NCBI RefSeq assembly: GCF_036173065.1
Contig: NZ_CP108041.1
Span: 4,219,001 to 4,283,000, forward strand
Source of the DNA: Rhodococcus sp. NBC_00297
GTDB lineage: Bacteria > Actinomycetota > Actinomycetes > Mycobacteriales > Mycobacteriaceae
DNA length: 64,000 nt
Reading direction: 5' to 3'
The notes beneath the pieces were generated by a model, which saw only the letters and a program-made list of their open reading frames with translations, was not told the origin of the DNA and did no database searches. This document shows, piece after piece, positions 43,380 through 55,210 of the stretch (positions are counted from its first letter, which is position 1; every line of letters begins with the position of its first letter). Position numbers and translations under genes: made by a program.

Positions 43380-46300
43380 CGGGCACCGGCGAGCAGCGCC
43401 GGACGCACACCGCCGAGGCGACGTGCGACGGCGGCCAGCGCGTCCGGCGTGCCCATCGCGTTGTGCGGGACGTCGACGGGGTAGTCGGTGATCGACCCGG
43501 CGATGTAGCGCCGCCATGCCCACGGCGTGAGGGTGGGATCGGAATCGACGGTCGCGGAGAAGAACTGGAGATCGCCCGAGAACCGGGCCGGGGTGTGGTC
43601 GTGGCCGAGGTCGACGAACAGCTGGTAGCGCTCGTACAGCCGTCGCATCTGCCCCTCGTCGAGATGGGCGGTCGGTCCCCCCGCGCCGCGGATCATGGCG
43701 ATGGCCTCGTCGAGATCGATGTCGTCGTCGACGGTCACCTCGAGAGGAAGAAACTCACGCATCAGCGACGCCACGGACATCTCGGTGCGCGGGCGGTCGC
43801 TGCCGGCGAGGGGATACGCGTCCATGACGAACAGTTCGACCTCGTCGCCGAGCTTCTCGATCTCCACGGCCATCGCGTGGGCGATGAGACCGCCGAGCGA
43901 CCACCCGAGGAGTCGATAGGGGCCGGTGGGGAACTGGGCGCGCACGGTGTTGACGTAGTCGCGCGCGATCTCCGCGACCGACGCGGGCTCGGGTGCGGGG
44001 ATGCCGATGCCGCGGGCCTGCAGACCCAGCACCGGGATCGACGGATCGAGGTGTGGCAGCAGTCCGGTGTAGCTCCAGGAGAGCCCGATCGCCGGATGCA
44101 CGCAGATGAGGGGAGTCACACCGTCGTCGCCGGCACGCAACGGCAGCACCGCGTCGGTGCTGGTGCGGCGGACCGGCGGCTTCGGGGTGCGAGCGGACGG
44201 CTCGGCGACGGGCGGGGGTGCCGCGTGTGATCCGGTCCTCGTGGCGGTTCCGTTGGCTGCGGACCCGTTCGTGCCCGAGCCGTTCGTGGAGGAACCGTTC
44301 GCGTGGCTGCCGCCGTCGCCTCGGGTGCCGTGATTGTCGTCGAGCATGATCAGCTCCTGTAAGCGAGCGGACAACGCAGCCGGGGTGGCTGCGTCGAAGA
44401 ACCAGGTGACGTCGATGGAATCGGGGTCGACGTCGGTAGCGATGTCGGCACGGAGGCGCTCACGTAGGACGTCCATGACCCGCACCGCGGCGAGGGAGTT
44501 CCCGCCGAGAGCGAAGAAGTCGTCGTCCGGGCCGACGGCGTCCACCCCGAGCACGTCGGCGAAGACGCTCCGGACGGTGTCGAGCAACGACCGGGCGGGC
44601 GCGATCGCCGTGGCGGTGGTCGCCCGGGCAGGTGCGGCGCTCAGATGATCCGGAGCCAACGGTTCGAGCCGGCCCAGGGGGATGAGCAGTGCGCGTCGGT
44701 CGACCTTGCCGTGCGGGGTGCGCGGCAACGACGAATGCACGGTGACCGTCGCGGGGACGAGGGCACGGGGGAGCTTCTCGGCGGCGAAGCTCCGCAGGGC
44801 GGCGGAGTCGACGGTGCCGTGCACCGTGACGTGTGCCGCGAGCGCCGCGCCGACGGAGTTCTCCTCGACGACGACGGCCACCGACGTCACGGCCGGATGT
44901 GCGGCCAGCACGGCCTCCACCTCGGCGGGTTCGATGCGGACACCGCGGATCTTCCTCTGGGTGTCCGATCGGCCCGTCATCTCGACCATGCCGTCGGATG
45001 CGACCCGCACCAGGTCGCCGGTGCGGTACGTCCTGCCACCCGGGCGGCCGGACGGGTCGGCCACGAAGCGTGCCGCCGTGAGCCCCGGGCGTCCCGGATA
45101 GCCCTGTGCCACTCCGGGTCCGGAGACGTACAGCTCACCCACGTCGCCGTCGGCGACCTCGGCGAGTGTCGTGTCGAGCACACGCAGGGCGGTCCCGGGC
45201 ACGGCGAGTCCGATGTGGGGTGCGCGGCCGGCGCGCTGGACGCCCGTCGTCGCCGCCACCGTGGTCTCGCTGGGGCCGTAGGCGTTGACCATGCGGCGAC
45301 CCGGGGCCCACGCCTCGAGCAGAGCCGCGGGAAGCGCCTCGCCGCCGGTGCCCACCGACCGCACGCCGGACACGGTGTGAGGATCCAGGGTCGCCAGCGC
45401 GGCAGGCGTCAGGAACAGCACGTCCACGCGCTCACGCTCGATCAGGGCCTCGAGCGCCCTGCCGGCGTAGGCGGCGGGCGGCGCGACCACGGACGTCGAT
45501 CCGCGGATCACCGTCAGCAGCATCTCGAGGATCGCCGCGTCGAACCCCGGTGACGCCGCGTGCAGGACGCGAGACGTCCGGTCGGTGTCGAACGCGGTTC
45601 CGAGGGCGACGGCGAGGCTCTCGATGCCGCGATGGGTGACGCCGACGGGTTTCGGGCGCCCGGTCGTTCCCGAGGTGTAGACGAGGTAGGCGACGTCGTC
45701 GAGGCTGCGCCGGACCGCGGCCGGCGGGGCCGCGTCGGGCGTGGAGGGGTGATCGGGCGTTCCGTCGGTGTCGAGGGTCCACCACCTGACGGCGTCCGGC
45801 GCGACCACGGGATCCGAGGCCGCTCGCAATGCCAGGACGGGTTCCGCGTCGTCGAGGATGTAGCTCAGACGTTCCTCGGGATAGGTCGGATCGAGAGGGA
45901 GGATCGTCGCGCCGGTCCTCGCGACGGCCCAGAACGCCGTCACCGAGGACGCGGACCGGCTCATCGCGAGCGCCACGGTGCGTCCGGGCCCGGCGCCGGC
46001 CGCGCGGAGGCGGTCGGCGAGAGCGTCTGCAGCGGTGAGGAGTTCACCGTAGGTGCGGGTGCCCTCGGGAGCGACGACGGCCACGCGCTCCGGGGAGTCG
46101 CGCGCGACACGCTCGACGAGCACGTCCAGGAACTCCGTCTCGGACGGGAGGCGGGACGGGCCCGTGAGGCTCGCGATCGACAGTGCGGGATCGGACGTGG
46201 CGCGGTCCACGGTGTCCACCACGGCGTCGGCCAGGTGACGAGCGGTGCTGGGCAGGAACAGGTCTCGGGCATAGGTGACCGACACGTCGGCACCACCGTC

Positions 46301-49300
46301 CGTCCGGGCGCGGACGGTCACGACGAGATCGAAGGCGGATCGCTCCACGGGCAGGCGGAGGGCGGAGACGGTGCGCCCGCCGAGATCGAGGTGCAGCGGC
46401 GGTGCGGCGTGGACCGAGAGCATGATCTGGACGATCGGGTGGCGTGCCGGATGACGTTCGGGCTGCAGTGTCGACACCAGCGTCTCGAACGGAACCGCGG
46501 CATGGTCGAGCGCCGCGAGATCGCGGTCCCGCACCAGCTCGACGATCTCGTCGAAGGTGGATGCCAACGACACCGGCACCCGCAGCGCGAGGGTGTTCAC
46601 CGCCATGCCGACCATCGACTCGGCTCCGGCGCGGTCCGCGTAGGGGGTGCCGACGACGACGTCCGCCGTTCCGAGCAGCGGGTCGATCCCGGGGGTGTGC
46701 GCGGCCAGCACGGCGGCCAGTGCTGCGTGCACCACCATGAACTCGGTACCGCGGTGATCGGCCGCACAGGCGAGCACGCGTTCGCGGACCTGCGGACTCA
46801 GGACCGCGTCGACGACGTCGGCGCGGCCGGTGGGCCGGTCGGGGCGCGGGCTGTCCGGCGGTACCGAGTGCACGGGGGGAGCGCCGTCCAGGGCGGAGCG
46901 CCAGAAGTCGACGGCGCGGGTGTGGTCGGCGCTGCCCACCGAGAGTGTGAGTGCCAGCGCGTGATCGATGTACTGCACCGGCTCCGTCGGCCACACCGGT
47001 GCGACTCCCGTGCGGCGAGCCTCGTAGGCCAGCAGCAGGTCGGTGGTGAGCGGCGCCACCGATTCGCCGTCGGCGGCGATGTGATGGACCGCGACGCCGA
47101 CGACGTGGCTGTGCTCCGACAGGCGCACCACGACGGCACGGACGGGAGCCTCGGTCGCGAGATCGAACCGTCGCCGGGCGACCTCGTCGAGTGCCGCCTG
47201 CACCTCGGGCGCCGACGGATCGAGGTCGGAGTCGGAGGGTGTGACCAGCTCGACGGAGACGGGAGCGGCGTCGAGGACCACCTGCACCGGCTCGCCCGCG
47301 ACCGTGGGATACACGGTGCGCAGCGATTCGTGCCGCGCGATCACGTCGTTCACGGCCGCACCGACGGCGTCGACGTCGAGCGGACCCTCCACGAGCAGTC
47401 CGGCCACGATCGTGTACGCCGTGGCGGTGCTCGCCACCTTCGACGAGAACCACATCGACAGCTGCGCCGGGGTCAGCGGGACGGGATCGGGTCGCTCCGC
47501 GGGTGTCACCGCGGCGGCCGATGGGAGGGTGCCCGGATTTGTTGTCACGTCGGCGAACTCGGGCAGTTCGGCGAGCTCGGCGACCGTGGGTCGATCGAAG
47601 ATGGCGCGCACGGCGACGGGCACACCGGTGACCTCGGTGATGCGCGCGGCGTAGCGCGTCGCGGTCAGCGACGTCCCGCCGAGCGCGAAGAAGTCCGCTG
47701 TGACACCGACCCGCTCGACACCCAGGACCTGCGCGAGCACACCCGCGAGGGCTGCCTCCGCGGCGGTTCCGGGAGCGCGGTCGTCCTCGTCGACGAGGAC
47801 GGACGGCATCGGCAACGCCGCACGGTCGAGCTTGCCCACCGGTGTCAGCGGAAACGCGTCCACGACGACGATCGCGGTGGGCACCATGTGACGCGGCAGT
47901 CGAGTGCGGGCGAGGCGGAGCAGATCGCTCGATCGCAGGGCGGCCGACTCGTCGACGACGGGATGGACGAAGGAGACGAGCAGGGTCTCGCCGGTCGGTC
48001 CGGGCGTCGTCAGCGTGACGGCTCCACCGACACCCGGTGCCGACGCGAGCACGGCGTCGATCTCGCCGAGCTCGATCCGCAGACCACGGATCTTGACCTG
48101 GAAATCGCTGCGACCGGTGATGCGGACGACCGGTTCGGTGCTGTCGGGATCGGCCGCGAAGGTCCACCGGGCCAGGTCGCCGGTGCGGTAGGTCCGGCTT
48201 CCCGGCGGGCCGAACGGGTCGGCGACGAAGCGTGTCGCCGTGAGGCCCGGCCGGTCGAGGTAACCCCGTGCGAGTTGTACTCCGGCGAGGTGCAGTTCGC
48301 CCTCGACTCCGGGCAGCACCGGTTGCAGCGAGGCGTCGAGCACGGTTGCCCGCATCCCGGCGACGGGGCGCCCGAGTGCGACGTCGTCACCCTCGTGCAG
48401 CCTCCTGGCGTGGGTGCAGATCGCGGTCTCGGTGGGCCCGTAGATGTTGATGACGGTGCGTCCGGGCGCGACCGCATCGAGCAGTTCCGAGCCGAAGTTC
48501 TCGCCGCCGACGCCGAGTGCGGACAGTAGCACCGGGTCGCCGGGGACGAGGTCGTCGGCGGAGAGCGTCGACAGGACGGAGGGGGTGAGAAAGCAGTGCG
48601 TCACGTCGTGGCGGCGCAGCAGCGTCGCCAGTTCCGTACCGCCCACGACTCCGGGGGGCACCACCACCAGCGCGCCTCCGGATCCGAAGGCGAGGCCCAG
48701 TTCCAGCATCGAGGCGTCGAAACTGGGAGAGGCGAAGGCGAGCACGCGGGCGTCGGTGTCCGCCCCGTAGGCGCGCACCAGTTCGCTGGTGATGTTCGCG
48801 TATCCCTGACGTGTGACCTGGACGCCCTTGGGGCGTCCGGTCGTTCCCGACGTGTAGGTGACGTAGGCCGTGCAGCCGAGCGGAACGACCCAGCCACCGT
48901 CGTCGGGACACGTCGGGACGTTCTCCTCGGCGAACAGTGAGTCGGTCGTGGACCACAGGAAGCCGTCGCTCGGGACGTCCGAGGGATCGGAGCACACGGC
49001 GTGCAGCGTCTTGCTGTCCCGCACCATGAACGAGCGCCTGTCCGCCGGGTAGTCGGGATCGACCGGCACGATGGCACCGCCCGCGCGTGAGACGGCGAGG
49101 ATCGCGGCCACCGACTCGGTCGAGCGTCGCAGCAGGCCGATCACACGCGTGTCGGCGGAGACGCCGTTGTCCACGAGGCGTGCGGCGCCGCGGGCGACGA
49201 GTGCCTCGAGCTCTGCGTAGGTGGTCCGCCGGTCGCCTTCGACCACGGCCACCGCGTCCGGAGAGACCGCGGCGTGATGCGCCACGAGAGCGTCGAGCGC

Positions 49301-52300
49301 GGAGGTCGAGTCCGTCGACCGAGCTCGCGCTCGTTCCCGCATCGGTACCGTCGCCGCGCGCTCGGGAGGCAGCAGGACGTCGATGTCGGCGACGAGCGCG
49401 TCGGGGTCGGCGGCGATCGCGTCGAGCACGGCCAGCAGTCGATCGAGGACGGCCCGCGCGGTGCGCTCGTCGAACAGGTCGGTGGCATAGGTGAGATCGA
49501 TGCTCGACCGCGGGCCGGCATGCCCGGGTGACTCGTCGAGCACCAGTTCCAGGTCGTACTTCGCCCGCGCGACGTCGATCCCGTGGGCGGTCACCCGTGC
49601 ATCGCCCACCGCGCCCGACGTGTCCGGCGTGCTGCGGGTGGTGAGCATGACGTCGAACAGCGGGTGGCGGCCCGGAGTGCGCGGTGGGTCGAGGAGATCG
49701 ACGAGGGTGTCGAAGGGCATGTCCGCTCGGGCCAACGCGTCCAGGTCGGCCGCCCGCACGGCGTCGAGATGGTCGGCGACGGTCGCCGCGCCGTCGACCA
49801 CGGTGCGCAGCACCACGGAATTGACGAACATGCCGACGACCCCGTCGAGGTCCGGGTGATCGCGTCCGGCGACGGCAGTGCCGATGGTGACGTCGTCGCC
49901 TGCTCCGGACCGACTCAGCACCAGGACCAGTGCGGCGTGCACGATCATGAAGTGGGACAGGCCGACTCGGCGGGCGAGGGCATCGACGTGCACTCCACGA
50001 TCGCCGTCGAGGACGACGGACACCGTCGCGCCCTGTCCGGACGGTTCCGCGCGACGCGGGCGATCGGCACCTGGAGTGGGGACGTCGGGGAGATCCGCGA
50101 GCGCGTCGGCCCACCAGGCCGCGGACGTCGCGAGAGCCGACTCCGGATCGTCCGCGGACCCGAGTGCCAGCCGCTTCCATTCCGAGGCGTCGGCGTACTG
50201 CACGGGCAGCGGGGACCACGCCGGGGTGCGACCCTCGAGCCGCGCGGAGTACGCGACGACGAGGTCCGTGGCCAGCACGCCGAGCGACCACCCGTCGACA
50301 CACACGTGGTGGAGGACGAGAGCCAGGACGTGATCGGACGCCGGTCCGGACGTGCCGGCGACGCGGACGATCCGGGCGCGCAAGGGCAGGTCGACGGCGA
50401 GATCGAAGGGGCGGGAGGCGACGTCCGTCAGTGCCGGGAGGACGGCGTCCGTGTCCGGCGCGTCGAGCACGTCGACATCGAACAGAGCTGTGGCCGTGTC
50501 GATGTCGAGGACACGCTGCACGGGGCCGTCGACGGCGTCGTCGCGGTCGAAGAGTGTGCGCAGGCTCTCGTGACGATCGAGGACGTCGAGAAGCGCGGCC
50601 CGCGCCGCCTCGACCGAGAACGTACCGGTGACGCGGAGAGCGAGCGGCACGTGATAGGTCGCCGACGGCCGGTACTGCTCGATCCACCACATGCTGCGCT
50701 GGGACGGCGAGGCGGGGATCGGCACGGAACGGTCGACGGGCACGGGCCCGTCCTGATCGCCGGTGGACGGGGTGCCGTCGTCCAGGTGCAGTGCGAGCGC
50801 TTCGACCACGGGATGCCGGAACACCTCGCGAACCCCGAGGGCATGGCCCCCCACCGCGGAGATCCGGGCGGCGACCCTCGTCGCGAGCAGGGAGTTGCCG
50901 CCCAGTTCGAAGAAGTCGTCGGTGGCGGCCACGTCGTCGAGGCCGAGGACGTCGGCGAGGACGCTGGCCACCAGGAGTTCGTTCTCCGATTCCGGAGCGC
51001 GCGCGGGACGGCTCTCACGGGCACGCGGTTCGGGGAGGCGTCGCCTGTCGATCTTGCCGTTCGGCGTCAACGGCATCTCGTCGAGGATCGTGAGCCGGTT
51101 CGGCACCATGTAGTGGGGGAGCAGAAGAGCGAGATCGTCGAGCAGCGTGTCGGCGACGGCGCCCGCGTGCGTCATGCGCACGTAGCCCTCGACGGTGCGG
51201 AGGGTGCCGTCACCGCGGACCACCACGGCGGCGTCCGCGACGTCGGGCAGCGCGCGCAGCGCCTCCTCGATCTCGCCGAGCTCGATCCGGAATCCGCGCA
51301 CCTTCACCTGGCTGTCCCGGCGCCCGAGGTAGACCAGGGTGCCGCGGGAGGTCCACTTCACCAGATCGCCTGTGCGGTAGAGCCTGTCGGAGTGTCCGAA
51401 CGGATCGGCGACGAAACGTTCGGACGTGAGGGCGGTACGGCCGAGGTACCCGCGAGCGATGCCGGTACCGCCGAGGTAGAGCTCACCCACACAGCCGGGC
51501 GGTGTCAGTGCGAGCGAGCTGTCGAGGACGAAGGCACGGATGCCCGGGAAGGGCGACCCCAGCTCCACCTCGTGTTCGGCGACCAGGGGACCGAACGTCA
51601 CCGCCACCGTGCTCTCGGTCGGCCCGTACACGTTGACCATCCGGCGTCCGGGCGCCCACTCGTCCACCAGCGCGACCGGGACGACGTCCCCGCCGACTCC
51701 GATGGCACGCGGACCCGCGCCCGGCGCCACGGGAACGGTGGCGAGGGCCGAGGGCGTGATGAAACCGGCGTCGATGCGCTGGGAGTCGAGCACCTCGGCC
51801 AGCTCCTCGCCCCCGTGCACGTCGGTCGGCACGACGACCAGCGTCCCGCCGGACCCGAAGGCCAGCACCATCTCGAGGACGGAGGCGTCGAATCCCGGTG
51901 ACACGAAGTGCATCACCCGCGCGCCGCGCGGCAGACGATGCGCCGAGACGGCCGCGTACGTCATCGCGGCGAAGCCCCGGTGCGTCACCGCGACGCCCTT
52001 CGGCGTCCCGGTGCTGCCGGAGGTGTAGATCACGTAGGCGAGGTCGTCCGGTCCGGGGCGCCGTGCTCCCACGAGGCCCTCGGCGGTGAGCGGTGCTCTG
52101 TCCTCGTCGATGAGGACCCATTCGACCTGCGCGGGAAGCGAATTCACCCGTGCGCTCGTCGTGATGCCGACCAGTGCGCCGCTGTCGCCGATGATGGTGG
52201 TGATCCGGTCGGCAGGCAGGGCGGGGTCGACCGGCACGTACGCGCCGCCCGCTTTCGCGATGGACCAGGCCGAGGTGACGGACGCGTGGGAGCGGGGGAG

Positions 52301-53881
52301 CGCGGACACGACCATGACGTCGGGACCGACACCCAGATCCAGCAACTCGCGGGCCAGGGCGTCCGAGCGGCGGTCGAGCTCGGGATAGGAGAGTGCGATG
52401 TCGCCGTCGACGACGGCGGGCACCTTCTCGCCCAGCACCAGCCCGTGCGTGAGGATGTCGGCGAATGTGGCGAACGGCGGCACCAGCGGATCGAGTGCCG
52501 GCAGGACGGCGGCGCGGTCCTCGTCGGTCACGAGGGACAGCGCGCGCAGCGGTGTGTCGACGTCGGCCTCGGCGAAGTCGACGAGGAAGCGGGCGAACCG
52601 TTCGCTGTGGACGACCAGTTCGTCGGCCGTGTACAGGGCGGGGTTGCCCTCGAGGTCCACCCGCAGGCGACCCGTGGTGGTGCTCTCGTGCACCGTCACG
52701 GCCATGTCCGCGGTCGGTCCGGAGGTCAGTAGTTCGAGATCGGCCGGGATGTCGCCCAGCACCACACGTTCGCCGAACATCATGAGGTTGATGGTGGGAC
52801 CGAGGGTGACGCCGGGGGCACCGAGCAGGTGGGCGATCTCCGAGGCGGGAAGCAGCTGGTGGCGGAGTGATTCGCTGACGCGGTTCCCGACCTCGCGGAC
52901 CACCGAGCCGATGTCGACGCCGCCGCCGCAGTGCGCGGGCACGGGTACCGCGTTGGCGGCCATGGACGCCGATTCGCGCATCCACGACGTCACGCGGGCG
53001 GCCATCGGCATCGTCAGGACGACGTCGGGTGTGTCGGTGACACGTGCGAGGAACGCGGCGAACGCGGCGGCGACGACGACCGCGACGGTGGATCCGTGAC
53101 GCTCCGCCGCGTCGTGAACCGTCCGGTCCGCCGAGGTACCGAGCAGCGTGTCGCAGCGGTGGTTGAACGCGGACGGCGGCGCGACCCGCCCGGACATCGA
53201 GACCGGCTCGCCGAGGACTTCGCGTAGACCGGCCCAGTGGGCTCGATCGCGCTCGTACCGCGACGACGCCCGGTAGCGCGCCTCGGCCTCGGCGAAGGCT
53301 CGGGGATGCCGTGCTCGCGACGGCGGTGGATCCTCGCCGCGTACCAGCGCGGTGTAGATCTCGGCGGTGCGAGCGGCGGCGACCGAGGCTCCGTAGCCGT
53401 CGATGGCCACGTGATGGCCGCGGGCGTACCAGTAGTGGTGGTCCTCGGCCAGGGTGATGACGGCGGTGTAGCCCAGCGCGTCCCGATACATGTCGAGGGG
53501 ACGGGTGAACTCCGTCATGATCTCGGCCGCCGCCTCCTCGGGAAACTCGTCGTCGCTGACGTCGATGCGATCGAGGTCGATGTCGAGGAGCGAGAGGTCG
53601 AGCCGCTGGCGGAGCGAGTCGGAGTCGACGCGCTCGTCCTGCGCGTCACTCGTGACGAGTCGGGTGAGCATCGAGCCGGTGTCGAGAGTGGCGAGGCGCA
53701 TGGCCTGCTCGAGAAGGTCGACGTCGAGCGGGCCGCGGATGTCCATGTAGTGCGCGACGGCGAAGGTGACCTCGGGGTCGAGTTCCTGCAGCAACCACAT
53801 GTCCCGCTGCGCGCGGGTGAGATCGAAGACCTCCGTGTAGTCGTCCGCTCCCGCGCCCGAGCCCGGGTGATCGTCCGACAT
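43376..53881 (-). CDS. Three-module non-ribosomal peptide synthetase, C-A-T-C-A-T-C-A-T-TE
   Basis: The 3501-residue synthetase has three complete modules. Approximate residue positions: C1 15-450 (HHVAIDG ~155), A1 475-960 (YTSGSTGTPKG ~615), T1 (LGGNSL ~990); C2 1035-1450 (HHVCVDG ~1190), A2 1480-2020 (YTSGTTGRPKG ~1672), T2 (LGGTSL ~2065); C3 2105-2520 (HHIAADG ~2264), A3 2540-3020 (YTSGTTGRPKP), T3 (LGGNSL ~3124); TE 3245-3501 (GWSLGG ~3325). All three HHxxxDG motifs, carrier serines, A10 lysines and the TE serine are intact, so the protein should make an acyl or free tripeptide. There is no epimerisation domain and no MbtH gene nearby. A1-A3 have pocket starts FDASVLEM, FDASMLEL, FDAAILEM; substrates not predicted. 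C1 resembles EntF/DhbF-type C domains. T3 and TE are joined by an Asn/Gly/Ser linker. Start ATG at 53881 with GGGGGA upstream. The stop overlaps the exporter gene. Confidence 0.95.
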
Positions 53882-53982
53882 GCTGTTCCCCCGGCTCGCT
53901 CGCATCCCCACGGTGGGCCCTTCGGTCACCGCAGCGTCGAGCGCTGCGGTGCAGACCACACGATGTCGAACACTAACAAACC

Positions 53983-54023
53983 AGAAACTTGATTTCCCTC
54001 GTCCTCGAGGACTTCAGGTTTCT
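53983..54023. repeat. Nested inverted repeats between metX and the NRPS gene
   Basis: AGAAACTTGAT (53983-53993) and TTCAGGTTTCT (54013-54023) are an imperfect inverted repeat (9 of 11 positions) around the perfect palindrome GTCCTCGAGGAC (54001-54012). This AT-richer 177-bp gap lies after the metX stop and before the NRPS start. On the minus strand it could be the metX terminator (a T-rich stretch follows) or a regulator site for the NRPS promoter. Confidence 0.55.
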
Positions 54024-54058
54024 TTGTGAGAGTTGCCAAGCTCAGGGGAGCGTGAGGG

Positions 54059-55210
54059 TCAGTCCTTCGCCGCGAGTGCGTCGGAGGCCAACGCCATGGT
54101 GGCCACGAGCATCGTGGACACCGCGTCGGGCTCGGTGAGGAAGCCGTCGTGGCCGTCGCGCGAGGAGATGATGCGCAACCCGTCGCACCCGGGGATCAGA
54201 TCGGCGATCTCCTGCTGCTGCCGCAGGGGGTACAGCCGGTCGGAGTCGACGCCGCCCACGATGGTGGGCGTGCGGACCGACCCCAGGGCCGCCTCGAGCC
54301 CGCCTCGCCCGCGGCCCACGTCGTGCCGGTTCATGGCCTCCGACAGCAGCACGTAGGTCCCGGCGTCGAAGCGGTCGACGAGCTTGGTCGCCTGATGCTC
54401 GAGGTAGCTCGCGATCGCGTAGCGCCCGCCGTTCAGCGGGTCCTCGCCGATCTGGGGCTCGTTGCCGAACCGGGCGTCGAGTTCGTGCTCGGTGCGGTAG
54501 GTGAGGTGCGCGATGCGCCGAGCGACGGCGAGTCCGGCACGCGGAGCGCGACCGGAGGCGTGATAGTCACCGCCCTGCCAGTCGGGGTCGGCGGTGATGG
54601 CGGCGATCTGCGTGGTCTGGGTGCCGATCTGGTCCGCGGACGCGCGCGCACCGACGGCGAGCACCAGTGCCGAGGCGACACGGTCCGGGTAGGAGACCAG
54701 CCACTCGAGAGTGCGCATACCGCCCATGGAGCCGCCGACGACCGCCGCGAAGCGGTCGATGCCGAGGGCGTCGGCGACCATGCGCTCCGCCGCCACCTGG
54801 TCGCGGATGGAGATGGCCGGGAATCGGGATCCCCACGCGACACCGTCCGGATCGAGCGACGCGGGACCCGTGGTACCTCGGCACCCGCCGAGCACGTTCG
54901 TCGCCACCACGCACCAGCGATCGGTGTCGAGGGGTGCGCCGGGACCCACCATGCCGGTCCACCACCCGGGCGACGGGTGATCCGGTCCGGCCGGTCCGGT
55001 GACGTGCGAGTCCCCGGTGAGCGCGTGCTGGACGAGAACGACGTTGTCCCGCGCGGGCGAGACCTCGCCCCACCGCTGCACGGCGACCGTCGCGTCGGGA
55101 ACCACGCGTCCGCTCTCGAGGAGAACGTCGCCGATGTGCACGGTGCCCACCTGCCCGTCCGCCGGCGGAAATGCCGACGGACGGGCAGGCGAGTGGAGAT
55201 CGAGTGTCAA
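54059..55210 (-). CDS. metX: Homoserine O-acetyltransferase
   Basis: The 383-residue alpha/beta-hydrolase-fold enzyme acetylates L-homoserine for methionine synthesis. The nucleophile is in [14 protein letters not shown], the catalytic Asp is likely in [10 protein letters not shown], and the His in [19 protein letters not shown] near the N-terminus and [16 protein letters not shown] are diagnostic. The start is TTG at 55210, which overlaps the stop of metY (TTGA) and gives the expected length; this rare start and the overlap imply translation coupled to metY. Confidence 0.95.
   Translation of the reverse strand: MTLDLHSPARPSAFPPADGQVGTVHIGDVLLESGRVVPDATVAVQRWGEVSPARDNVVLVQHALTGDSHVTGPAGPDHPSPGWWTGMVGPGAPLDTDRWCVVATNVLGGCRGTTGPASLDPDGVAWGSRFPAISIRDQVAAERMVADALGIDRFAAVVGGSMGGMRTLEWLVSYPDRVASALVLAVGARASADQIGTQTTQIAAITADPDWQGGDYHASGRAPRAGLAVARRIAHLTYRTEHELDARFGNEPQIGEDPLNGGRYAIASYLEHQATKLVDRFDAGTYVLLSEAMNRHDVGRGRGGLEAALGSVRTPTIVGGVDSDRLYPLRQQQEIADLIPGCDGLRIISSRDGHDGFLTEPDAVSTMLVATMALASDALAAKD

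Noticed and set aside
45560-48529. 989-codon open frame antisense to the NRPS
   Set aside because: Codon bias of the NRPS keeps the opposite frame open; the translation is Arg/Gly/Asp-rich without fold or start signals.
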